Below, one piece after another: positions 5,894-11,704 of a stretch of 12,798 nt of DNA (positions are counted from its first letter, which is position 1; each line of letters starts with the position of its first letter). The position numbers and the translations under genes are program-made. The notes below the pieces were generated by a model. The model saw nothing but the letters and a program-made list of their open reading frames with translations. It made no database searches and was not told the DNA's origin. Source of the DNA: SIG578 sp036311245 (GTDB taxonomy: Bacteria; Bacillota; Clostridia; Oscillospirales; Ruminococcaceae); the NCBI GenBank assembly GCA_036311245.1, contig JAXJQH010000010.1:1-12798 (forward strand). The letters run 5' to 3'.

Positions 5894-7717
5894 ACATACA
5901 AGCTCTATATTTCCGCTGTCCATTCCTTCAAAGATATTTTCAAGTTTCAGAATATCCGCCTGTAAAAGCTTATCGTAATCATCTGAATTCTTAAAGGTGA
6001 GTGGCATTATGCCGGCATTTATTAAGTTTGCAATATGTATTCTTGCAAAGCTCTTTGCAATTACAGCGCGAATTCCCAAATACATTGGAACAAGCGCAGC
6101 ATGTTCTCTTGATGAGCCTTGACCATAGTTTACACCGCCCACAATTATACCTTTACCTGCTTTTAATGCACGCTGCGAAAAGCTTTCATCGCAAACCTCA
6201 AAGCAGAACTTGGAAAGGTAAGGAATATTTGAACGGTAAGGCAGTATTTTAGCGCCCGCGGGCATTATATGGTCGGTTGTAATGTTATCTCCAACCTTAA
6301 GTACAAGCTGTGCAGTTATGGTATCCTCTTGTGGATTAGACTTTGGAAATTCTTTAATATTTGGTCCGCGAAGTACCTTTATGTCCTTTGCTTCATCAAT
6401 GGATGCGGGTGGGATAATACCGCTGTCATCTATGCTAAAGCTTTCTGGGATAGAAATTTTCGGCATTTCGCCAAGAAGTCTTGGGTCTGTTATTTCACCC
6501 GTCAGCGCCGCAGCAACTGCGGTTTCAGGTGAAACAAGGTATACACCTGCATTTTTGGTGCCGCTTCTTCCCTCAAAGTTTCGGTTAAATGTTCTTAGCG
6601 AAACACCTTCTGAATTAGGTGAAAATCCCATTCCGATGCAAGGGCCGCAGGCACATTCCAAAACTCGAGCGCCGCTTGCAATAATATCGGTAAGCGCACC
6701 GCAAGAGGACAACATTGAAAGCACCTGCTTTGAACCAGGAGAAATCGAAAGGCTGACATTTTCTTTCACTTTTTTTCCTTTTAAAAGCGCGGCAACCTTT
6801 AACATATCAAGCAGCGAGGAATTTGTGCAGGAGCCGATACAAACCTGATCGACGCGCGTCCCTTTAAGGCTTTCAACGGTTACGATATTATCAGGACTGT
6901 GCGGACAGGCAATGAGCGGTTTGAGTGAAGAAAGATCAATATCAATAACATTATCATAAATCGCATCATCGTCTGAATAAATCTCTGTATAATCCTCTTC
7001 TCTTCCCTGTTTTTTTAGGAAATCGAGAGTTATATCGTCCGAGGGAAAAATCGAGGTGGTTGCACCGAGTTCGGTCCCCATATTGGTAATGGTAGCGCGC
7101 TCAGGAACAGACAAGGTTTTAACACCTTCTCCTCCCCACTCAATAATCGCGCCGACTCCACCTTTTACAGAAAGAATTCTGAGAAGCTCTAAGCTAACAT
7201 CTTTTGCAGTTACAAAGGGATTAAGACAGCCCTTAAGGTTTACTTTATACATTTTGGGCATTGTTATATAATAAGCACCGCCGCCCATCGCAACAGCAAC
7301 ATCGAGACCTCCCGCTCCGAAAGCGAGCATACCGAGTCCTCCCGCTGTTGGGGTGTGGCTGTCAGAGCCTATAAGGGTTTTACCGGGAATTCCAAATCGC
7401 TCTAAATGCACCTGATGACAAATTCCGTTTCCGGGGCGGGAAAAATATATGCCGTGTTTTTTTGCAACCGATTGTATGTATCTATGGTCATCGGCATTTT
7501 CAAAGCCGCATTGCAGAGTATTATGGTCAATATATGCAACGCTGCGCTCAGTGCGCACACGCTCAATTCCCATACTCTCAAATTCGAGATACGCCATTGT
7601 TCCTGTTGCATCCTGAGTAAGCGTCTGGTCTATTTTAAGAGAAATTTCGCATCCTGCTTTCATTTCTCCGCTTATTAAATGTGATTTTATTATTTTTTGA
7701 GCTATGGTAAGTCCCAT
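5831..7717 (-). CDS. acnA: Aconitate hydratase, [4Fe-4S] enzyme, C-terminus altered by a frameshift
   Basis: Aconitase isomerises citrate to isocitrate through cis-aconitate in the cytosol. The open frame gives 628 residues. Domains 1-3 carry IGSDSHTPTAGGLGML (116-131) and the cluster ligands Cys297 (GSCTNS) and Cys357/Cys360 (CACGPCIGMG). The C-terminal swivel domain carries NITTDHIMPAGAKILPYRSN and GGVNYGQGSSREHAA. The single-chain, roughly 640-residue form distinguishes it from two-subunit isopropylmalate isomerase. The last 20 residues in this frame (609-628) do not resemble the family. The true tail is one frame over at 5784-5893, so a single base is missing around 5889-5893. If the loss is real, the enzyme lacks its last 35 residues and coupling to icd is broken. 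It starts two bases after the regulator's stop, with GAGGAG inside the regulator's 3' end. Homoaconitase is a weaker alternative. Confidence 0.93.
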   Translation of the reverse strand: MGLTIAQKIIKSHLISGEMKAGCEISLKIDQTLTQDATGTMAYLEFESMGIERVRTERSVAYIDHNTLQCGFENADDHRYIQSVAKKHGIYFSRPGNGICHQVHLERFGIPGKTLIGSDSHTPTAGGLGMLAFGAGGLDVAVAMGGGAYYITMPKMYKVNLKGCLNPFVTAKDVSLELLRILSVKGGVGAIIEWGGEGVKTLSVPERATITNMGTELGATTSIFPSDDITLDFLKKQGREEDYTEIYSDDDAIYDNVIDIDLSSLKPLIACPHSPDNIVTVESLKGTRVDQVCIGSCTNSSLLDMLKVAALLKGKKVKENVSLSISPGSKQVLSMLSSCGALTDIIASGARVLECACGPCIGMGFSPNSEGVSLRTFNRNFEGRSGTKNAGVYLVSPETAVAAALTGEITDPRLLGEMPKISIPESFSIDDSGIIPPASIDEAKDIKVLRGPNIKEFPKSNPQEDTITAQLVLKVGDNITTDHIMPAGAKILPYRSNIPYLSKFCFEVCDESFSQRALKAGKGIIVGGVNYGQGSSREHAALVPMYLGIRAVIAKSFARIHIANLINAGIMPLTFKNSDDYDKLLQADILKLENIFEGMDSGNIELVCQAWAKEYRLYAHLQSVKKLY

Positions 7718-7719
7718 TT

Positions 7720-8373
7720 TTATTTTCTCTCCTCGTCTATTTTGGCTATACTGCTATAAGCATTAATAACATGCTCTGTCATCATTTTTTGAGCCAGCTC
7801 AGCATCATGAGCCGCAAGTGCATTTAAAATCTCTCGATGTTCTTCTACCGAAACAAGAGCGCGTGCTGAGTTCTGTACTGATACTTGACGATATTTCTGC
7901 ACCTTCTTATGCAGCGGCTTTAATGTGTTGTATATCACATTACTTCCGCTGTAACGATAGATAAGCTCGTGAAATTGGTGGTCCGCGCCTTTAATTTGAA
8001 CAGCATCTCCGCGTTTAGCGTAAAATTCCTGTAAATCAAGTATTTCAGAAAGTTCACCGAGCTGCTCATCTGTTATTGTCTGAGCGGCGCGGAATGCAGC
8101 AAGACCCTCTATATGTTGCCGAATAAGATAAATATCTCTTAAATCCTCCTGAGTAATTCCCAAGACAAGAGAGCCTTTACTCGTTTCCTCAATTAAATGC
8201 TCTTGTTCAAGTCGTCTTAAAGCCTCACGAATAGGTGTACGGCTTACACCTAATATCTCACTGAGTTTAATCTCGGTAAGTAGCTCTCCGCGTTGATATT
8301 TTCCCGTTAGAATATCGTTTTCAAGTCTTTCGAAAATCTGGTTTGCCAGAGAAACGGGTTTATGGTCTCTCAT
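7720..8373 (-). CDS. GntR-family transcriptional regulator, FadR/FCD subfamily
   Basis: This is a 217-residue DNA-binding regulator. A winged helix spans about residues 5-72, with the helix-turn-helix at LSEILGVSRTPIREALRRLE (37-56), the signature of this family. The all-helical FCD effector domain spans about 80-207. It retains the Asp/three-His metal site of FCD proteins: Asp131 and His135 in DHQFH, His179 in VEEHRE, and His201 in MTEHV. Such sites usually bind a carboxylate ligand through a metal ion. Being inside the operon between citrate synthase and aconitase, it probably senses citrate, isocitrate or a related acid and controls its own operon at 9783-9806; this is inference. I chose the ATG at 8371-8373 because AGGAGG lies seven bases upstream. 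An earlier in-frame ATG at 8403 precedes that site and overlaps the upstream gene. It starts 17 bases after the citrate synthase stop. Confidence 0.93.
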   Translation of the reverse strand: MRDHKPVSLANQIFERLENDILTGKYQRGELLTEIKLSEILGVSRTPIREALRRLEQEHLIEETSKGSLVLGITQEDLRDIYLIRQHIEGLAAFRAAQTITDEQLGELSEILDLQEFYAKRGDAVQIKGADHQFHELIYRYSGSNVIYNTLKPLHKKVQKYRQVSVQNSARALVSVEEHREILNALAAHDAELAQKMMTEHVINAYSSIAKIDEERK

Positions 8374-8390
8374 TTTTCTTCCTCCTAATA

Positions 8391-9767
8391 TTACAAGCAG
8401 CAAAAGCGCCCATTTGAAAGTATTTCAATCTCTTTTTCAAGTTCGTGAGAAGAAATGCTTGTTTGTCTTCCGCTCTCATATTGCTTGTCAATCCATTCCT
8501 TCAATGATATGACCAGAGGGTCACGCTTATCAATAGCCTCTTCTGCAGGAATATTATAATTTTCATTTATCCAATAGGCAATTCCTGCAAGTCCCGAGGT
8601 TTTGCTTATTATGACAGAAGGCTTTTTGTTGAGAATTTTATCAGTATTGAAAATATTATAAATTTCCTCATCCTTCAAAAGTCCATCAGCATGAATTCCT
8701 GCACGGGTAACATTGAAATACTTTCCTACAAAAGGTGTCATTGGCGGAATATCATATCCCATACTATGTTTGAAATAATCGGCAATTTCGGTAATAACCG
8801 TTGCATCCATTCCATCAAGCGAGCCTCTGAGAGATGCGTATTCTATAACCATTGCTTCAAGCGGAATATTACCTGTTCTTTCTCCTATGCCGAGCAGCGA
8901 GCAGTTTACAGCGCAAGCGCCATACAGCCAGGCAGTGCTTGCATTTGTAACCGCCTTGTAGAAATCATTATGTCCGTGCCATTCGAGCATTTCACTCGGT
9001 ACATCTGAATAGTGCCTAAGTCCGTAAATTATACCGGGAACACTGCGAGGAAGTGCTACCTCTGTATAAGGCACTCCTAAGCCCATAGTGTCACAAGCCC
9101 TAATTTTGACCGGTATTCCGGCATCCTGTGACATTTTCATAAGCTCGTTTACAAAAGGCACTACAAAACCATAAAAATCTGCCCTTGTAATGTCCTCCAG
9201 ATGACAGCGAGGCATAACCCCCGCCTCAAACGCAAGCGCAACAGCCGAGAGATAATGGTCAAGTGCCTGCTTTCTTGTCATTTTGAGCTTTTTGAAAATG
9301 TGATAGTCGCTGCAAGAAACCAATATTCCCGTTTCTCTTATTCCTAAGTCTTTCACAAGCTTAAAATCATCTTTAGATGCTCTTATCCATGTTGTTATTT
9401 CGGGGAATTTCAATCCGAGCTCGCGGCATTTTTCGAGCGCAAGTCTATCCTTTTGACTATAAACAAAAAATTCGGTCTGACGGATTATTCCATAAGGTCC
9501 CCCAAGCTTTGACATTAGCTTATAGAGATCCACTATCTGCTCTACAGTGTAAGGATCAGCAGACTGCTGTCCGTCACGAAGCGAGGTATCTGTAATCCAT
9601 ATCTCTTTAGGCATTCCAATAGGCACACGACGATGGTTAAAAGGAATTTTTGGAATATCATCATAAGGAAAAAGCTCCCTATAAAGATTAGGGCTTTCAA
9701 CATCCTGCAAAGAATACTTATATAAATTTTGCTCTAATAAGTTCGTTTGTAATGATGTTTCGAGCAT
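8391..9767 (-). CDS. Citrate (Re)-synthase, DRE-TIM metallolyase family
   Basis: This 458-residue cytosolic enzyme condenses acetyl-CoA with oxaloacetate to citrate with Re-face stereochemistry. It is unrelated to ordinary Si-citrate synthase and homologous to isopropylmalate and homocitrate synthases. DTSLRDGQQS (60-69) is the DRE-TIM motif with the catalytic Arg and metal-binding Asp. HLED (189-192) lies mid-barrel, HGHND (264-268) supplies the two metal-binding His, and GIGERTGNIPLEAM (293-306) is the family signature. The roughly 55-residue N-terminal extension and the absence of a LeuA-type regulatory domain match the enzyme described in Clostridium kluyveri. Many databases label such proteins 2-isopropylmalate or homocitrate synthase. 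The operon with aconitase and isocitrate dehydrogenase, and the absence of leu genes, favour citrate. AAGGAG lies eight bases before the ATG. It is the first gene of the operon, behind a perfect promoter. Enzymes of this type are metal-dependent and reported to be oxygen-sensitive, which fits an anaerobe. Confidence 0.88.
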   Translation of the reverse strand: MLETSLQTNLLEQNLYKYSLQDVESPNLYRELFPYDDIPKIPFNHRRVPIGMPKEIWITDTSLRDGQQSADPYTVEQIVDLYKLMSKLGGPYGIIRQTEFFVYSQKDRLALEKCRELGLKFPEITTWIRASKDDFKLVKDLGIRETGILVSCSDYHIFKKLKMTRKQALDHYLSAVALAFEAGVMPRCHLEDITRADFYGFVVPFVNELMKMSQDAGIPVKIRACDTMGLGVPYTEVALPRSVPGIIYGLRHYSDVPSEMLEWHGHNDFYKAVTNASTAWLYGACAVNCSLLGIGERTGNIPLEAMVIEYASLRGSLDGMDATVITEIADYFKHSMGYDIPPMTPFVGKYFNVTRAGIHADGLLKDEEIYNIFNTDKILNKKPSVIISKTSGLAGIAYWINENYNIPAEEAIDKRDPLVISLKEWIDKQYESGRQTSISSHELEKEIEILSNGRFCCL

Positions 9768-9782
9768 AAAATCATCTCCTTT

Positions 9783-9806
9783 TGTATATTTGTATACAAT
9801 TATACA
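9783..9806. promoter_or_regulatory. 24-bp palindromic operator over the citrate operon -10, probable FCD-regulator site
   Basis: The core TTGTATACAA (9790-9799) is a perfect 10-bp palindrome. It is flanked by TGTATA (9783-9788) and TATACA (9801-9806), giving 11 of 12 complementary pairs with one T/T mismatch (9789/9800). The core fits the FadR-subfamily operator pattern t.GTa.tAC.a. It overlaps the -10 (9799-9804) and the predicted start (about 9792), a classic repressor position. The regulator is the operon's second gene. Confidence 0.85.
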
Positions 9807-9827
9807 CCTTTAGTAATGCTCTGTCAA
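9799..9827 (-). promoter_or_regulatory. Perfect consensus promoter of the Re-citrate synthase operon
   Basis: On the minus strand, TTGACA (9822-9827), 17 bases, then TATAAT (9799-9804). All twelve consensus positions match. The predicted start near 9792 leaves a leader of about 25 bases. It drives citrate synthase, regulator, aconitase and icd as one transcript, since gaps between genes are 17 bases or less. Confidence 0.93.
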
Positions 9828-9836
9828 GTACTTATA

Positions 9837-9871
9837 AAAAAGAATTCGGAGAAGTTCTCTGAATTCTTTTT
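9837..9871 (-). terminator. Terminator of the Crp/Fnr regulator gene
   Basis: Arms AAAAAGAATTC (9837-9847) and GAATTCTTTTT (9861-9871) are exact complements. The stem continues inward through a G-T pair and GAG/CTC. It begins three bases after the regulator's stop (9875-9877) and ends in a T-run on the minus strand. Its A/T symmetry would also allow use from the other side. Confidence 0.92.
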
Positions 9872-9874
9872 AAA

Positions 9875-10543
9875 TTACTCATATTTAATAATACTGAAGT
9901 GTTTTTTATGTGCGCTTATAACGCCATCACGGCGAAGCTTTCCGATTTCTGCCGACATCGCGCTACGCTCTACACCGAGATAGTCAGCAAGCTGCTGGCG
10001 GTCATATACAATATCAAATTCACTTTTTCCCGCTTTTTTAGACTCTGCGAGCAGGTATGCCATTATTTTTTCCCTTGTTGTTCTTTTGGAAAGAAGGTTT
10101 ATTTTTGCGCGGAGGACAAGATTTTTTTGAGCTATTATAAGTAGCAGATTTTTAAGTAAAAGCGACTGATACTCGAATTTTTTTGTGTCCTCTTCTATTA
10201 TTCCTTTACAGTCAAAAAGTAAAGCTGCACATTTTTCGGCTGCATATATTCCAACGGGGAGTATATCTGCATCAGTGCAGCACAGAGCCTCGCCAAACAT
10301 CTGTCCCTCTTGCAGGGTTTGCAGCAGGGTGCGATTTCCGTGATAATCCTCTTTACGAAGCTCGGCGCTTCCCGACAAAATAATTCCTGCCTTTTCTACC
10401 GGCTCTCCCTCTCGGAAAATCACTTGACCCTTTTCATACTTTACAATATTTGCTCTTATGTAAGTCAGTACCTCAGGTATTTTTTGTTTTGGAATGTCTG
10501 AAAATAGCGAAATATCATATAAAAGCTCTAAATATTGATGCAT
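9875..10543 (-). CDS. Crp/Fnr-family transcriptional regulator
   Basis: This 222-residue regulator has an N-terminal cyclic-nucleotide-binding-type beta-roll (about 12-115), including YEKGQVIFREGEPVEKAGII (36-55). A long dimer helix (about 120-155) leads to a winged helix with recognition region DRQQLADYLGVERSAMSAEI (181-200). The N-terminal cysteine cluster of true FNR is absent. The only cysteines are 88, 89, 105 and 112, inside the beta-roll, so an FNR-style iron-sulfur sensor is not indicated. The canonical cAMP pocket (RxS) is also not evident, so the ligand is unknown. The ATG at 10541-10543 follows a GGGGGA site. It is transcribed divergently from a D-lactate dehydrogenase gene. Its promoter (10585-10613) matches consensus, with an inverted repeat just downstream of the start, suggesting self-repression. 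The divergent placement suggests it controls fermentative lactate formation. Terminated separately from the citrate operon. Confidence 0.92.
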   Translation of the reverse strand: MHQYLELLYDISLFSDIPKQKIPEVLTYIRANIVKYEKGQVIFREGEPVEKAGIILSGSAELRKEDYHGNRTLLQTLQEGQMFGEALCCTDADILPVGIYAAEKCAALLFDCKGIIEEDTKKFEYQSLLLKNLLLIIAQKNLVLRAKINLLSKRTTREKIMAYLLAESKKAGKSEFDIVYDRQQLADYLGVERSAMSAEIGKLRRDGVISAHKKHFSIIKYE

Positions 10544-10554
10544 AATTTCCCCCG

Positions 10555-10570
10555 TGTTGGAAATCCAACA
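10555..10570. promoter_or_regulatory. 16-bp inverted repeat, probable operator of the Crp/Fnr regulator
   Basis: Perfect 7-bp arms TGTTGGA (10555-10561) and TCCAACA (10564-10570) flank AA, matching the size and symmetry of Crp/Fnr sites. The centre (10562.5) is at -41.5 from the predicted ldh start (10604), the class II activator position. It is about +16 from the predicted start of the regulator's own transcript (10578), a roadblock position. Confidence 0.8.
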
Positions 10571-10584
10571 TAATTTTTAACTTT

Positions 10585-10613
10585 ATTATAGTATAATTAG
10601 TTTAAAAGGTCAA
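10585..10613 (-). promoter_or_regulatory. Promoter of the Crp/Fnr regulator gene
   Basis: On the minus strand, TTGACC (10608-10613), 17 bases, then TATAAT (10585-10590). Eleven of twelve positions match consensus, so it should fire without help. The predicted start near 10578 gives a leader of about 35 bases containing the inverted repeat. The -10 lies back to back with that of the divergent ldh promoter, with one base between them. Confidence 0.85.
10592..10597 (+). promoter_or_regulatory. -10 element of the divergent ldh promoter, activator-dependent type
   Basis: TATAAT is perfect, but the 17-base-spaced -35 position (10569-10574, CATAAT) has little resemblance to TTGACA. The inverted repeat at 10555-10570 overlaps the upstream edge of that position at -41.5. 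This is the layout of a class II Crp/Fnr-activated promoter. Confidence 0.7.
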
Positions 10614-10640
10614 GAAACTAATAGAAATAGGAGGTAATTT

Positions 10641-11672
10641 ATGAAAATAGCTTTTTTTGATGCCAAGCCGTACGATACTGCTTTTTTTGAAAAGAGCGGA
10701 AAAGAACACGGAATACAATATAAATTTTTCGAAACAAAGCTTTGTGAGGATACTGCTGACCTTGCCCGAGGCTATGACGGGGTTTGCGTATTTGTAAATG
10801 ACAATGTTGATGCTGCTGTTATCGAAAAGCTGCATAAAAACGGTGTAAAGGTCATTGCCTTGCGCTGTGCAGGCTTTAACAATGTTGATGTAAAAAGCGC
10901 TTTTGGAAAGATACATGTTGTCAGAGTTCCCGCATATTCCCCTAACGCTGTTGCAGAGCACGCTGTTGCCATGCTGCTTACCTCCATTCGCAGGATACAC
11001 AAGGCATATAACAGAACAAAAGACTTTAATTTTAGTCTGAGCGGACTTACAGGCTTTGAGCTTTACGGAAAAACTGTTGGAATAATAGGAACGGGAAAAA
11101 TAGGAAATGTTTTTGCCTCAATTTGCAAAGGCTTTGGAATGACTATTGTAGGATATGACAAATATGAGAGCAAAGAATTTCCCGGGGAATATGTAGCGCT
11201 AGAGCGACTGCTTTCAGAAAGTGATATAGTTTCTCTGCACTGCCCTCTTACCGAGGAAACCGAATATATGATATGTGATGAAAGCATTGAAAAAATGAAA
11301 AAAGGCGTTGTTATTATTAACACATCACGAGGTGGCCTTATTGACACAGAGGCACTTTTAGAGGGAATAAAAGCACGAAAAATAGGTGCCGCCTGTCTCG
11401 ATGTTTACGAAGAAGAGTCTGATATATTTTTTGAGGACCGCTCTGGGCATATTATTGAGGACGACACACTCGCCCGCCTTATCTCGATGCCCAATGTTAT
11501 TGTCACATCGCATCAGGCATTTTTAACTCAGGAAGCTTTAGCGAGTATCGCAGATACAACCTCACAGAACATTATAACCTTTTTTGACAGCGGTAGGTGC
11601 GACAACGAGCTTTGCTATCGTTGCGGAAAAATTGAGGATTGCAAGAAAAGCCGCTGTGAAAAGTGCTTCTAA
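10641..11672 (+). CDS. ldhA: D-lactate dehydrogenase (D-2-hydroxyacid dehydrogenase family) with cysteine-rich tail
   Basis: This 343-residue cytosolic enzyme probably reduces pyruvate to D-lactate with NADH, regenerating NAD+ in fermentation. The NAD-binding Rossmann motif is GIIGTGKIGN (147-156). The catalytic trio is Arg230 (NTSRGGLID), Glu259 (DVYEEES) and His291 (SHQAFLT). Similarity to E. coli LdhA is strong at SHQAFLTQEALASIADTTSQ (290-309) and at DVYEEESDIFFEDRSGHIIEDD, which favours lactate over glycerate or phosphoglycerate. The last 24 residues are unusual: Cys320, 325, 328, 334, 339 and 342 include two CxxC pairs, whereas E. coli LdhA ends soon after CPNEL. This tail could bind zinc or iron-sulfur, or act as a thiol switch; the role is unknown. 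AGGAGG six bases before the ATG fixes the start. A class II-type activator site lies upstream and a strong terminator follows. Confidence 0.92.
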   Translation: MKIAFFDAKPYDTAFFEKSGKEHGIQYKFFETKLCEDTADLARGYDGVCVFVNDNVDAAVIEKLHKNGVKVIALRCAGFNNVDVKSAFGKIHVVRVPAYSPNAVAEHAVAMLLTSIRRIHKAYNRTKDFNFSLSGLTGFELYGKTVGIIGTGKIGNVFASICKGFGMTIVGYDKYESKEFPGEYVALERLLSESDIVSLHCPLTEETEYMICDESIEKMKKGVVIINTSRGGLIDTEALLEGIKARKIGAACLDVYEEESDIFFEDRSGHIIEDDTLARLISMPNVIVTSHQAFLTQEALASIADTTSQNIITFFDSGRCDNELCYRCGKIEDCKKSRCEKCF

Positions 11673-11675
11673 ACT

Positions 11676-11700
11676 AAAAAGCCGCCAAGGGCGGCTTTTT
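11676..11700. terminator. Bidirectional terminator between ldh and the antiporter gene
   Basis: Arms AAAAAGCCGCC (11676-11686) and GGCGGCTTTTT (11690-11700) are exact complements around a 3-base AAG loop. The GC-rich stem with A5/T5 ends works from both strands. It starts three bases after the ldh stop and ends four bases before the convergent antiporter stop at 11705. Confidence 0.95.
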
Positions 11701-11704
11701 AACT

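Noticed and set aside
5876..5900. Programmed -1 frameshift in aconitase
   Set aside because: There is no X-XXY-YYZ slippery heptamer at the junction and no obvious stimulatory structure, and aconitases are not known to use recoding. Error or mutation is more likely.
6282..6848. 188-codon plus-strand frame opposite aconitase
   Set aside because: It mirrors the aconitase codons, is Ser/Pro-rich and has no independent signals.
8374..8403. Earlier ATG for the GntR/FCD regulator
   Set aside because: It would overlap the citrate synthase stop and include the AGGAGG site. The ATG at 8373 has ideal spacing.
8391..9767. 2-isopropylmalate synthase or homocitrate synthase (leucine or lysine pathway)
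   Set aside because: It has no LeuA regulatory domain and no leu neighbours. Its operon partners are a single-chain aconitase and an isocitrate-type dehydrogenase. Homocitrate synthase is not fully excluded.
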